A stretch of DNA of 64,000 bases from SLNP01 sp964568875 (GTDB taxonomy: Bacteria; Bacteroidota; Bacteroidia; Bacteroidales; VadinHA17). Within the stretch, counting starts at the first letter, position 1. Each line of letters starts with the position of its first letter. A program made the position numbers and the translations under genes. Below the pieces are notes generated by a model. It was not told the DNA's origin, did no database searches, and was given only the letters and a program-made list of their open reading frames with translations. Positions 28,901 through 37,017 of the stretch are shown here, one piece after another. Location: assembly GCA_964568875.1 (NCBI GenBank), contig CAZMSH010000017.1, forward strand, positions 19,091 to 83,090, read 5' to 3'.

Positions 28901-29112
28901 GTTTCGATTGGAAAGGAGACGAGCCTCTCAACCTCTTCCGGAGCCATCCCATGCGCTTCAGTCATCACGACAACGGTAGGTGCCGTCAACTCCGGAAAGA
29001 TATCTATGTCCATCGTCATTGTAACATATAACCCTGAAATAACCAGCAGTATCGATGCAATGGCTATCAGCAGCCTGTTTTTCAATGACAAGTCTATTAT
29101 TTTGTCTAACAT
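25987..29112 (-). CDS. heavy-metal efflux RND transporter (CzcA/CusA family)
   Basis: 1041 residues, the normal RND length. TM1 is at ~10-30, a large periplasmic loop follows, then TM2-6 (~335-490), TM7 (~525), a second loop and TM8-12 (~865-1025). The TM4 signature reads GAIVDDAIIDVENVYKR, with acidic residues needed for proton relay; it differs from the CzcA consensus (DFGxxxDGAVV) and lies closer to the CusA-like pattern. It exports metal cations by proton antiport. It sits between the adaptor (14 bp upstream) and the TolC gene. The metal cannot be settled from sequence alone. Confidence 0.92.
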   Translation of the reverse strand: MLDKIIDLSLKNRLLIAIASILLVISGLYVTMTMDIDIFPELTAPTVVVMTEAHGMAPEEVERLVSFPIETSMNGATNVRRVRSSSSMGFSIVWVEFDWSTDIYKARQTVTERLVQINDQLPAGVSRPVIAPQSSLLGEMKIIAMLSDSVTPMELRTIADWTVAPRLLSVAGVAQVTTIGGEVMEYQILADQYRMQHYGVTLSELIEVCEDINLNTSGRFIDQHGSRYVVRGIARTASAEEIARSVIRMEGNLPVTVADIAAVKTGPAFKIGHGSYKGNDAVLVTITKQPYVNTIRLSEDIEKALDEIGSTLGTKISFHSDIYNQDDFIRTAVNNVMRAVIEGGIFVVIILFVFLMNYRTTTISLTAIPLSLLTTVIVLKLLGITINTMSLGGMAIAIGAIVDDAIIDVENVYKRLRQNLKLPPDERKPAMKVVFDASSEIRTTIFNTTVIIIITFIPLFLLEGMEGRMMKPLGISFIVALFSSTVVALSITPVYCSYMLTNEKSLEKNMRGSWVERNLGALYRRALSATLDRPLITGAVTGLLLVAAVVMMFTFGSAFLPPFNEGALTVNVSAMPGISLEESVKIGREAETIMMDIPEVESVSCKTGRAELAEHSFGENVSELDVPFTLSERSRDEFMADVRNRLSHLNGVNIEVGQPITHRMDHMLSGTRTNIAIKIFGDDINELYRLGNEVENAIGAIPGIGDLIVEPLVETPQIKIRARREMLARYGIPLNRFAAFVETALGGLHVSDVYIEEKRFPVVLRFSDDDRNSVEAISSAMIDTHDGKKIPLSFVADIESSSGLHTINRENVKRKLVVSVNVAGRDVGSVVTDIRNKVGDEVILPDSYFIEYGGQFESASRASRRILFASLLAILAIFAVLYNEFRNSTLSWIILLNLPLALIGGIFAIRFSSGVLSIPVIIGFITLFGIATRNGILLISRYLRLEDEDPDLKTRIIHGSVDRLNPILMTALTAALALIPLAAGGDKPGNEIQSPMAVVILGGLLSSTLLNIFVIPTVYYVISRRKQGKESLPAGVLNENS

Positions 29113-29126
29113 GATTTCACTCTTTT

Positions 29127-30347
29127 TTAGTGCGAATGTGAATGAGGAACCGCAGTGGTCATCTGACTCATCTTGATTGCGTAAGCGCCGGTGGCCACTA
29201 CCACCTCATTTTCCGACAGACCTGCCAATACCTCGGTCAGAGTGCCATTGGTCATTCCCTTTTCAATGAACCTCTTTATGAAGTGGTGCTCTTCATCTTC
29301 AACAAAAACATAGTATCTGCCAAATTCCTCAAGGATTGCACTGTTGGGTACGGTTATGCATTCCCTGTCAGGCGATCCTGAAAGATATATGTCGACATAG
29401 GTTCCGGGGATGATTTCAGGAATAAAGTCTAACCTGAAGAAAACGGGAATGTAATAGTCGTTGCCTGCCATGCTCCGGGCATGCGATATCTTCCTTCCGT
29501 TCAGTTCACTGGTCTGGTAGAGCCTGTCGCTGTATACCATTCTGAAGCTTGCATGGTTTATCTCATTCAGCCTTGAAAGATGAGCCGGCGAAACATCGGC
29601 CCTGAGTACGAGGTTGTGCTCGATAATGACCGACAAGAGTGTCTCCCCTGCAGATACCTTGCTGCCCTCGGTAATATAGACCTGGTTGATGTAACCGTCA
29701 TAGGGGGCTGTCACAATACTGCCGTTTGCACTGAATCCCGATTTGAGGTTGTTGTATCTTATCTCAGCCTTTTCAAATTCATTTCTGGCCTCAAGGTAGT
29801 GGTCCATAGTGATGAGTTTATCCTGTATCAGGCGCGAGGCCCTCTCATATTGGGTCTTTGTGCGTTCATAGTCCGATGCAGCCTCCAGAAGCGCTACCTC
29901 TGTGTTGTCAATGGTGAGTTCATCACCTGTAATGACGAACAGGGGAGTGCCTCTCCTTACTTTCATCCCGGGAAAGAGAAAATGATCAGTAAGTCTTACT
30001 ATACCCGACGCCTTTGATGTTACATTGATTATGTCCTTACTGTCGGGAAGTATGGTGCCGCCGGCCCTGATAACAAAACTGAACGGCTCTTTCTTCGTTA
30101 TTATGATAGTGTGGTCAGGAATTTCTCCATGGTCATGATCGTCATCGACCTCTGCGAGCTCCTCCTGTTCTTCGTGCTCATGCTCATGCTCGTGCTCATC
30201 TTCATGTTCATGGGTATGCCCGGTTGTCTCTTCATGGGTATGATCCTGATCATGATCGTGGTCGTGGTCGTGTCCGGTTCCTCCGGCACAGGCTGTCATA
30301 AAGATAACATATATGACAGTACACCATAACAGCATAACTTTTTTCAT
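29127..30347 (-). CDS. His-rich lipoprotein membrane-fusion protein (CzcB-like)
   Basis: 406 residues. Lipobox FMTAC near residue 20, then a ~55-residue histidine/aspartate/glutamate-rich stretch of repeating HD and HE pairs before residue ~80. The periplasmic adaptor body follows: barrel-sandwich halves (DSKDIINVTSKASGIV, GSIVTAPYDGYINQVYITEG) around a helical hairpin (~145-200). The C-terminus ends PHSHSH. It bridges the RND pump and the TolC duct. The His tract probably captures Zn, Ni, Co or Cu and delivers metal to the pump. Confidence 0.9.
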   Translation of the reverse strand: MKKVMLLWCTVIYVIFMTACAGGTGHDHDHDHDQDHTHEETTGHTHEHEDEHEHEHEHEEQEELAEVDDDHDHGEIPDHTIIITKKEPFSFVIRAGGTILPDSKDIINVTSKASGIVRLTDHFLFPGMKVRRGTPLFVITGDELTIDNTEVALLEAASDYERTKTQYERASRLIQDKLITMDHYLEARNEFEKAEIRYNNLKSGFSANGSIVTAPYDGYINQVYITEGSKVSAGETLLSVIIEHNLVLRADVSPAHLSRLNEINHASFRMVYSDRLYQTSELNGRKISHARSMAGNDYYIPVFFRLDFIPEIIPGTYVDIYLSGSPDRECITVPNSAILEEFGRYYVFVEDEEHHFIKRFIEKGMTNGTLTEVLAGLSENEVVVATGAYAIKMSQMTTAVPHSHSH

Positions 30348-30424
30348 AGGAAAAGATTTTAATTGGTTGTGAATGCCTGATTATTGTGGGTGATGCAATC
30401 TGAAACAGAGATTGCCCGATGTGG

Positions 30425-30844
30425 TTATCCCATCAGCAATGGCGGTCCCCTGCGACTTGTGGGCAGGTAACGTTGTCGTTCAATAAATGGAAAGTCATAT
30501 TGTCTGAACCGCTTAACCTTAAGCTCTAACGGCTTGATTGTCAAGGAGTGGGAGGCTGCCGTAAATTGAATATCATTGTCCAGTGTGTGGAATGGATCAG
30601 CCTGATAATGACATATGAAGTGGCTGTAGTCTTCGGTCAGAGGTTCCCTGAACTCATCAGATGCCTGATGTAAGTTATCCTCTGTAGCCGTACCGGTACT
30701 CTCGCTCTCATGACTACAATGGTAAACTGACTTGCATCCCGTTGAATGTTCATTATGATGATTGTGCGGAATAACGGCATGAAGAAATATTACCATCCAT
30801 GCAACTGAAACGGAAAATGCCGATATGAGTTTCAGTTTTCTCAT
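30425..30844 (-). CDS. small His-rich membrane-anchored protein upstream of the efflux operon (DUF6769-like)
   Basis: 139 residues: one N-terminal hydrophobic segment (~8-26), then a short His-rich motif VIPHNHHNEHS, scattered Cys/His pairs (CKSVYHCSHES, FICHYQADPFH) and a basic tail. I recognise it only as the kind of small protein found ahead of Bacteroidota metal-efflux operons; the DUF6769 name is a best guess. It lies 77 bp before the CzcB-like gene on the same strand. A metal-sensing or chaperone role is inferred from the His/Cys content and position. Confidence 0.65.
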   Translation of the reverse strand: MRKLKLISAFSVSVAWMVIFLHAVIPHNHHNEHSTGCKSVYHCSHESESTGTATEDNLHQASDEFREPLTEDYSHFICHYQADPFHTLDNDIQFTAASHSLTIKPLELKVKRFRQYDFPFIERQRYLPTSRRGPPLLMG

Positions 30845-30849
30845 ATCGG

Positions 30850-30857
30850 CAAATATA
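30850..30857 (-). promoter_or_regulatory. -7 promoter element TATATTTG for the metal-efflux operon
   Basis: Exact TAnnTTTG ending 6 bases before the start codon of the small His-rich protein. Taken literally, the transcript would start at or beside the ATG and be leaderless. Confidence 0.4.
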
Positions 30858-30886
30858 GTAAAACGAATTATATTACAATCTGAATA

Positions 30887-31384
30887 TTACAATGCTGCCA
30901 GCGCTTTTTCGTAGTCGGGTTCCTGAGTTATTTCAGGCACCAGTTCGGTGTATTTCACTTTTCCGTTTTCATCAGCAACCACCACGCTGCGTGCGTATAA
31001 TCCTTTCAGCGGGCTATCGGTCAGATCGATACCGAATGCTTTTCCGAATTCTGAGTCACGGAAGCCGGAAAGAGTTACAACGTTTTCTATGCCTTCAGTA
31101 GTACAGAAACGGCCCATCGCAAAGGGCAAGTCTTTTGAAATGGCCAGGACTACCGTATTTGAAAGGCCTGCAGCCTTTTCATTAAATTTTCTTACCGAAG
31201 TTGCGCATACTCCTGTATCAAGACTAGGAAATATGTTTAGGAGTAACTTCTTTCCTTTGAAGTCATCGGGACCGGCCTCTGAAAGGTCTGATTTTACCAG
31301 TCTGAATGAAGGAAGTGATTTGCCATTTTCAGGCAGTTCTCCTGAAGTGTTAACGGGATTTCCCTTTAATGCTGTTTTTGCCAT
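30887..31384 (-). CDS. tpx: thiol peroxidase Tpx
   Basis: 165 residues of the atypical 2-Cys peroxiredoxin family. The peroxidatic Cys60 sits in SLDTGVCATSVRKF and the resolving Cys94 in GRFCTTEG, at the same spacing as E. coli Tpx (Cys61/Cys95). It reduces H2O2 and alkyl hydroperoxides using thioredoxin. Full length, single gene, with a -7 motif at 31433-31440, divergent from the HAD gene. It fits oxidative-stress protection in an anaerobe. Confidence 0.95.
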   Translation of the reverse strand: MAKTALKGNPVNTSGELPENGKSLPSFRLVKSDLSEAGPDDFKGKKLLLNIFPSLDTGVCATSVRKFNEKAAGLSNTVVLAISKDLPFAMGRFCTTEGIENVVTLSGFRDSEFGKAFGIDLTDSPLKGLYARSVVVADENGKVKYTELVPEITQEPDYEKALAAL

Positions 31385-31432
31385 GGTTAAATTTTTATGT
31401 ATTTGTTAAAATTGTTCCTGCCTGATAAACAA

Positions 31433-31440
31433 CAAATATA
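31433..31440 (-). promoter_or_regulatory. -7 promoter element TATATTTG for tpx
   Basis: Exact TAnnTTTG on the minus strand, 48 bases upstream of the tpx start. Confidence 0.5.
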
Positions 31441-31484
31441 GGCAAAGGTTTTCCTGCGGTTATTGTTTTTCATCCATTATTTCT

Positions 31485-31516
31485 TTTGGTGGAGCCGCTT
31501 CCTTTGGTTATTTTTG
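31485..31516 (+). promoter_or_regulatory. Bacteroidota-type promoter for the HAD gene (TTTG-N20-TATTTTTG)
   Basis: TTTG at 31485-31488 and TATTTTTG at 31509-31516 match both the -33 (TTTG) and -7 (TAnnTTTG) consensus with 20 bases between. The predicted start near 31523 leaves a ~55-base leader before the ATG. It is the best two-element match in the window. Confidence 0.65.
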
Positions 31517-31577
31517 CCGGCCCGGATATTATTGATTAAATGCCAGGAGTAAAACAATCAGCAACCTAACAGACAAT

Positions 31578-32183
31578 ATGCCAATGAAGTACGATATCAA
31601 ACCAGGTGTAAAGGGTCTTATTTTTGACCTCGACGGAACACTGGCAGATTCAATGCCGCTGCATTTCAAAGCCTGGCAGAACACCCTCGCCCGGCATAAT
31701 GCCACAATAGAGCAGTCTTTTCTCAAAGCTCACATGGGAACCCCGGGGTGGGCGATAGCAGAGGAGCTTATCAAAGTTAACGGGATTGAAGGCAAGGTGA
31801 CAGTGGAGGAGATACTTCAGGGCAAGCTCGAGGAGTTTCTGAAGGTGCAGCATCTGGTGCCACCTGTTCTTCCGGTTGTGGAGATAGCTAAGAAGTACCA
31901 CGGCAAGCTTCCTATGGCAGTTGGAACCGGCGGGCACAGGCAGGCGGTTGAAAGAACCCTGCAGGTTATTGGTATGAGAGAGTATTTCGAGATCGTAATC
32001 ACTGCCAATGATGTCGACAGACATAAACCACACCCTGATACGTTCCTGAAGTGTGCAGAACTCATGGGCATTGCCCCTCAGCATATTGAGGTGTTTGAAG
32101 ACGGGGATCTGGGTATAGAAGCAGCATTAAGGGCAGGAATGATACCCACAGATGTACGATCGTGGTATAACTCTGACTGGTAG
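31578..32183 (+). CDS. HAD-superfamily phosphatase/phosphomutase (beta-PGM-like)
   Basis: 201 residues. HAD motif I is FDLDGTLADSMPLH with nucleophile Asp near residue 18; motif II is VGTGGHR, motif III KPHPDTFLK, and motif IV EDGDLGIEAALRAGM. The helical cap between motifs I and II is of subclass IA, as in beta-phosphoglucomutase and fructose-1-phosphatase YqaB. It likely acts on a sugar phosphate in the cytoplasm. ATG at 31584 is an alternative start. It is a single gene with its own promoter, convergent with kamA. Confidence 0.88.
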   Translation: MPMKYDIKPGVKGLIFDLDGTLADSMPLHFKAWQNTLARHNATIEQSFLKAHMGTPGWAIAEELIKVNGIEGKVTVEEILQGKLEEFLKVQHLVPPVLPVVEIAKKYHGKLPMAVGTGGHRQAVERTLQVIGMREYFEIVITANDVDRHKPHPDTFLKCAELMGIAPQHIEVFEDGDLGIEAALRAGMIPTDVRSWYNSDW

Positions 32184-32257
32184 GAGACACTCCGGCGTTG
32201 TTACGTTCCTGAATCAAGTCTGCTGCGGCAATTAGCCTCATACCAGATCAGTGGCAG

Positions 32258-34444
32258 CTATATCTCAATGTTGGAAAGCTCACCGGTTAATTCGAATTCA
32301 TATTCCGGGTACTCATAGATGGACGGCCGCTCTTCTGTCTGTCCCATCGAGTAGCCGTAAAGTCCGTCATAATCTTCCTTCTTCTCGCCCAGTTCCTCCA
32401 TCTGGTTGAGGTACTCATGAATTGACTTTGATTCGATTATTATGATTTTACCCATCTTCTCGGTAATAGGACTATGGCTGCGGGTGGAATCATGGTCGAA
32501 CTGCAAAATTCTCCTGCCATACCTGGTCACCCCTATGGTTCTGAAGGTCATGCTCTTTCCCACTCCCGGCAGATTAAGCACATTCCTGTCTATTGCAAGG
32601 AACGGAACATCGGCTTCATTTCTCAGCCTCGCTATTTTCTGTGATATTATCGTCGGCTCTTCAACGAGTTTTTCGATTTCAGGTTTGAACCTGGCATCAA
32701 CCCTGCCGAGTGATTTCTCCTCCAGTTCCTCCTGCACTATCCTTGCATTGGGTGTGTAGCAGAAGTTGTTCTCCATGTAACCTTTTACAGTAAATGTGTA
32801 ATAGGGCAGTATTCCTATGTCGTTCATCTCCTTTCTCAACTTAGCCGAATGACCGCGCCTTGATGCGGCAGTGGTGAATACCAGCTGGTTTGTCACAATC
32901 CATCCGGCCGCGTTCAGCTTTTCGACGGCACTCCTGGCTTCCGGGGTTATCTCCATGGCCGATTCGAAGTGGGTCTGGATAACAAACTGTCTTATACCTA
33001 TTTTCGAAGCCTTGTCCCTGAACCTGCCCAATATGCCGGCAAGCTTATCAGTAACACGCTGAGGCAGGTATACAGGCAGCCTTGTTCCAAACCGTACCCT
33101 GACCATCTCCGCTATCTTTTCACCATCGGGAAGGGTTTCATTCTTCTTCTTTTTTCTCAGGGCCATCTGGTATATCTCCTCCAGTATGTTCTCAATAGTG
33201 TTGTCGGAACTCATGAATGCATCACCACCCGTTATGAGGATGTCTCTTAACTGGGTGTCTTCCTCGAAATACCTCATCAGCTCTTTCAGCTTAACAGGCC
33301 ATATATCATTTGGTTTCAGTTTCTCCAGATTGAAATTGAGATGGCCTGACTGGAAGTTGTACATTCTCTGGCATGAAGAACAAAGGCCTCCGCATGCCCG
33401 GCCCATTGAATCGGGGATCAGGATTGCAACCTCAGGATATCTCCTGTGTATGTTGGTCTGGTTCGGTAGCAGCCATCCTGCTGCGTTAGGTTTCCCCGGT
33501 TCCACCTTATCCTCCTTTTCCCAGGCTACTATATGACCGAATTCATTTACCAGCTGTTTGCTGTATAGTACGTAGTATCTTATCGCCAGGTCAGCACCAA
33601 CTGCGAAATAAGGAACCCTGACGTGCAGTAACGAGAGATAGTAGAGGTTAACAAAAAACGGAATTCCTGCTTCTTTGGCTTCTTCAAGTATTTTCATCGT
33701 GTCAGGATCGAGCGAGAAATTGAGCATTTCGTTCAGCAACCCGGGTGTTCTGATGGCAAAATGCAGATGGAACCTGTCATTATCCCACCACTTTAACGCT
33801 TGCTTCATCTTGTCTTCGAAGGTGCTTCCTTCAGCAAAAGTGTATTTGTCACTTACAATTTCGCCACTCTCCATCTTGTTTATAAGAATGGTCAGTATTC
33901 TCTCCCGGTTTTCGCGTCTTAGCTGTATTATCCTGGGATCGAGACCACTCGGATACCTGTCCATCCACTCTGTTATCTCCTTGTCAGTAGGTGTCTTCTT
34001 CCTGGATTCGCCCCGCAGCTGCCTGAAAAGTTCAATCATATCGATGAAGAAATCAGGCTTGGCACCGCCGGTGCCTTTATTTACAGCCAGCCATAACAAT
34101 CTCAGGGGGTGACTTACGGCAGTCTCTCCCCGCAGATTGAGATCGGGCAACTCTATTCCGGCATATTCAATGTAATCAAGCAATCTTATGATGGCATAAT
34201 CCTGCCAGTCGAGCTTTTCAAAATCCTCTCTTGTCGGATGTGGTGTATTATAGTATTCAAATACCTGCCTTCTCTCTGCAAATCGTCTGAATAACCACTC
34301 CCTGACCCCAACCATAACCTCCGTATCGTTCCTCGAGTTTTGCATTATCATCTCAATCTCGGGATTCTCATTCATAAGCTGTTTGAGAAGCCTGTGCGAC
34401 CTGACCGTAATTGCTATCCTGTCAAGTTTTTCTATTTCCGTCAT
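32258..34444 (-). CDS. kamA: long KamA-family radical SAM protein (lysine 2,3-aminomutase-like)
   Basis: 728 residues, far longer than classical lysine 2,3-aminomutase (~416). A ~240-residue N-terminal region without a recognised domain precedes the radical SAM core. The cluster motif is CGGLCSSC with Cys351, Cys355 and Cys358 (CxxxCxxC, the KamA spacing). ITGGDAFMSS is the GGDP-like motif after strand 2, and FVIQTHFE follows. KamA enzymes use SAM and PLP to move amino groups on lysine or glutamate. It is a distinct long branch, so the exact substrate is uncertain. It is 181 bp after transketolase with a terminator between. Confidence 0.75.
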   Translation of the reverse strand: MTEIEKLDRIAITVRSHRLLKQLMNENPEIEMIMQNSRNDTEVMVGVREWLFRRFAERRQVFEYYNTPHPTREDFEKLDWQDYAIIRLLDYIEYAGIELPDLNLRGETAVSHPLRLLWLAVNKGTGGAKPDFFIDMIELFRQLRGESRKKTPTDKEITEWMDRYPSGLDPRIIQLRRENRERILTILINKMESGEIVSDKYTFAEGSTFEDKMKQALKWWDNDRFHLHFAIRTPGLLNEMLNFSLDPDTMKILEEAKEAGIPFFVNLYYLSLLHVRVPYFAVGADLAIRYYVLYSKQLVNEFGHIVAWEKEDKVEPGKPNAAGWLLPNQTNIHRRYPEVAILIPDSMGRACGGLCSSCQRMYNFQSGHLNFNLEKLKPNDIWPVKLKELMRYFEEDTQLRDILITGGDAFMSSDNTIENILEEIYQMALRKKKKNETLPDGEKIAEMVRVRFGTRLPVYLPQRVTDKLAGILGRFRDKASKIGIRQFVIQTHFESAMEITPEARSAVEKLNAAGWIVTNQLVFTTAASRRGHSAKLRKEMNDIGILPYYTFTVKGYMENNFCYTPNARIVQEELEEKSLGRVDARFKPEIEKLVEEPTIISQKIARLRNEADVPFLAIDRNVLNLPGVGKSMTFRTIGVTRYGRRILQFDHDSTRSHSPITEKMGKIIIIESKSIHEYLNQMEELGEKKEDYDGLYGYSMGQTEERPSIYEYPEYEFELTGELSNIEI

Positions 34445-34472
34445 GATTCTGTGATTGGTTTATCTCTACAAA

Positions 34473-34516
34473 ATACAAAAAAAAATGCCTGCAGCCAAAC
34501 TAAACTGGCTACAGGC
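34473..34516 (-). terminator. terminator of transketolase
   Basis: On the minus strand a 10-bp stem with one mismatch (GCCTGTAGCC / GGCTGCAGGC; 34507-34516 and 34487-34496) is followed by A and then a run of nine T, between the transketolase stop and the kamA start. Confidence 0.8.
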
Positions 34517-34625
34517 TGTTAAGTGCCTTATATTCATTCGAAAGGATTACATCAGGAAAATATGATGCAATGATCAGATTGTCAGTATTGTGGTCGTAGT
34601 GCTATTTAGGTCGGGTGAATAAATA

Positions 34626-36665
34626 CTACTTCATTTCGTTCAGGTACTTTGTTACTTCTGTTACTACATTCTCAGGTGTGAATCCGAATTTTTCATCCAG
34701 AACCTGGTAGGGTGCCGAATAACCGAAACTCTCGAGGCCTATGACCCTGCCTTTATCTCCTGCCAGTAACTGAAGTGTCACCGGTAGTCCGGCCGTAAGG
34801 CCAAAGACGGGAATACCCGGTGTCAGCACCGAGTTCCGGTATTCTGCAGATTGGTTCCTGAAGACACCTTCTGAAGGTACAGAGACTATTCTCGATTTAA
34901 TCCCGTTACTCTCCAGCAGTGTCGCACCCTCATAAAGAGTCGCCACTTCAGAACCACTTGCTATAAGAATTACATCGGGATTTCCATCACACTCCTTAAC
35001 AATATATGCTCCCTTTGCCGTCCTGAGCGAATCGGTGTAGCGGTCGCTGCCTGCTGGTGGCAGTGAGGTTATATTCTGCCTTGAAAGTATCAATGCTGTT
35101 GGGGACAACCTGTTTTCGAGGGCCATTTTCCACGAAACCGTTGTCTCATCTGCGTCTGCGGGCCGAAGGACCAGCATGCTGTTTTTCCCTGAGTGATTTT
35201 TAAGGTGCTCCATAAGCCTTATCTGAGCTTCCTGCTCGACAGGCTGATGTGTAGGACCGTCCTCACCGACGCGGAAGGCATCATGTGTCCATACATAAAT
35301 AACATGAAGCTCCATCAGCGCAGCAAGCCTTACTGCCGGTTTCATGTAGTCTGAGAAGACGAAGAACGTGCCTCCCACGGGTATTACGCCACCATGCAGG
35401 GCCATGCCGTTCATTATTGCCGCCAGTGTAAGCTCCGACACTCCTGCATGTAAAAATGATCCTGAAAAATCACCCCGGGTGAAAGGTTTCGTTTTCTTCA
35501 GGAAACCATCCGTCTTATCGCTGTTGGCCAGATCAGCTGATGCAACTATCATGTTTTCAACTTTGCCGGCAAGATACGACATCACGTTGGCAGATGCTGC
35601 CCTTGTGGCTATTCCCCTTTTCTGCTCTATTGCAGAGAAATCGATGGAAGGTATCTTTCCTGACCAGAATAGTTCAAGCTTTGCCAGGAGATCGGGATTC
35701 TCGCTGCTCCAGGCCTCAAAATCCCTTTGCCATTTCTCAGCCTCAGCCTTCTTATCTTCTTTGACGCCTGCATATAATCCTGCAACATCTTCAAACACTT
35801 TGAACGGGTCGGCAGGATCACCTCCAAGATTTATCAACGACTTCTCAAACGAGGCCCCGGCAGCAGAAACCGGCTGTCCGTGTGTTGAAGTCCTGCCTTC
35901 AAACGACTTTCCGCTGTCGTCAAGCAAACCTTTGCCCATAATTGTTTTGCCAATTATCAGCGTAGGTTTTTCCTTTTGCTGTGTGGCTGAACTGAGTGCT
36001 TTGGTAATCTCTTCCTGATTGTGACCATCGATGGTTATAACATTCCAACCCCAGGCTTCGTACTTCTTTGCCGTATCCTCAATGGTGACTTCTTCTGTTT
36101 TTGTCGATAATTGAATGTCATTGGAATCGTAAAACATTATCAGATTGTGCAGTCCGAGATATCCAGCTATACGGCCTGCACCCTGGGATATCTCCTCCTG
36201 AATGCCTCCGTCAGATATAAATGTATATATCTTGTGAGAAAACAAATCTCCAAACCTTTCTGCCAGAAACCTTTCCGCAATCGCTGCACCAACAGCCATT
36301 GTATGACCCTGGCCGAGCGGACCGCTGGTATTCTCAACACCCCTGTCAGGATCGAATTCCGGATGCCCCGGGGTGGAGCTGCCCCACTGCCTGAAGTTCT
36401 TAAGATCATCAGTAGTGTAGTGACCTGTAAGATGCAGAATGGAATAGAGCATCGGTGACATGTGCCCGGGATCAAGGAAAAACCTGTCACGATTTATCCA
36501 GCACGGGTCAGCAGGATCATATTTCAGAAATTTACTGTACAAAACATGAATGAAATCGGCACCTCCCATAGCCCCTCCGGGATGTCCTGATTTTGCCTTT
36601 TCAACCATGGCCATAGACAATATCCTTATGTTGTCGGCCGCCCTGCTGGAAACATTATTTGTCAT
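34626..36665 (-). CDS. tkt: transketolase
   Basis: 679 residues, full-length single-chain enzyme. The thiamine-PP region contains SGHPGGAMGGAD (~25), GPLGQGHTMAVGAAIAERF (~117) and the GDG-like metal motif SDGGIQEEIS (~153). The pyrimidine-domain part has HAGVSELTLAAIMNGMALHGG and the catalytic-Glu region, and the C-terminal domain carries IASGSEV. It transfers two-carbon units between sugar phosphates in the non-oxidative pentose phosphate pathway. A monocistronic unit is suggested by a -7 motif upstream and a terminator downstream. Confidence 0.96.
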   Translation of the reverse strand: MTNNVSSRAADNIRILSMAMVEKAKSGHPGGAMGGADFIHVLYSKFLKYDPADPCWINRDRFFLDPGHMSPMLYSILHLTGHYTTDDLKNFRQWGSSTPGHPEFDPDRGVENTSGPLGQGHTMAVGAAIAERFLAERFGDLFSHKIYTFISDGGIQEEISQGAGRIAGYLGLHNLIMFYDSNDIQLSTKTEEVTIEDTAKKYEAWGWNVITIDGHNQEEITKALSSATQQKEKPTLIIGKTIMGKGLLDDSGKSFEGRTSTHGQPVSAAGASFEKSLINLGGDPADPFKVFEDVAGLYAGVKEDKKAEAEKWQRDFEAWSSENPDLLAKLELFWSGKIPSIDFSAIEQKRGIATRAASANVMSYLAGKVENMIVASADLANSDKTDGFLKKTKPFTRGDFSGSFLHAGVSELTLAAIMNGMALHGGVIPVGGTFFVFSDYMKPAVRLAALMELHVIYVWTHDAFRVGEDGPTHQPVEQEAQIRLMEHLKNHSGKNSMLVLRPADADETTVSWKMALENRLSPTALILSRQNITSLPPAGSDRYTDSLRTAKGAYIVKECDGNPDVILIASGSEVATLYEGATLLESNGIKSRIVSVPSEGVFRNQSAEYRNSVLTPGIPVFGLTAGLPVTLQLLAGDKGRVIGLESFGYSAPYQVLDEKFGFTPENVVTEVTKYLNEMK

Positions 36666-36702
36666 ATAATACTGAATTTCTCTGTTTTTATTACTATGTG
36701 CG

Positions 36703-36710
36703 CAAAAATA
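36703..36710 (-). promoter_or_regulatory. -7 promoter element TATTTTTG for transketolase
   Basis: Exact TAnnTTTG on the minus strand, 37 bases upstream of the tkt start codon. Confidence 0.5.
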
Positions 36711-36802
36711 GCAAACTTTTACCGTATAACCATAAGTGTAAATAATACAATTAAAATTTCAAATAGTAAAACGGATGTAAAATGGCATAGGAGGTATAAG
36801 GA

Positions 36803-36819
36803 GGGTACAATCCAACCCC
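36803..36819 (+). repeat. 17-bp repeat at the edge of assembly gap 1
   Basis: GGGTACAATCCAACCCC directly abuts the N run. The reverse complement of the same 17 bases is at 42842-42858, just inside the right edge of gap 2. This points to copies of one repeat family filling both gaps, in opposite orientation. Confidence 0.7.
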
Positions 36820-36919
36820 NNNNNNNNNNNNNNNNNNNNNNNNNNNNNNNNNNNNNNNNNNNNNNNNNNNNNNNNNNNNNNNNNNNNNNNNNNNNNNNNN
36901 NNNNNNNNNNNNNNNNNNN
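36820..36919. other. assembly gap of 100 N
   Basis: Exactly 100 N; a scaffold gap of unknown true size. Reading frames that run across it are artefacts. The right flank (36940-37017) is GC-rich and repeat-like (GCGGAGCGAAGCGGAG) and holds no recognisable gene. Confidence 0.98.
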
Positions 36920-37017
36920 TATCTTTGTTGCCGGCGGACGATGAATGGCTCAGGCGGAGCGAAGCGGAGTCCCGCACCGAAGGTCGGGAGCTCAGTGTTG
37001 AGAGCAGGGTGTTGTTG

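Noticed and set aside
30111..30329. Plus-strand ORF coding a very hydrophobic peptide
   Set aside because: Antisense shadow of the His-rich tract of the CzcB-like gene; CAT/GAT-rich codons read backwards give Met/Val/Ile.
36696..36977. Reading frames spanning assembly gap 1 on both strands
   Set aside because: They consist mostly of undefined residues translated from N and have no support.
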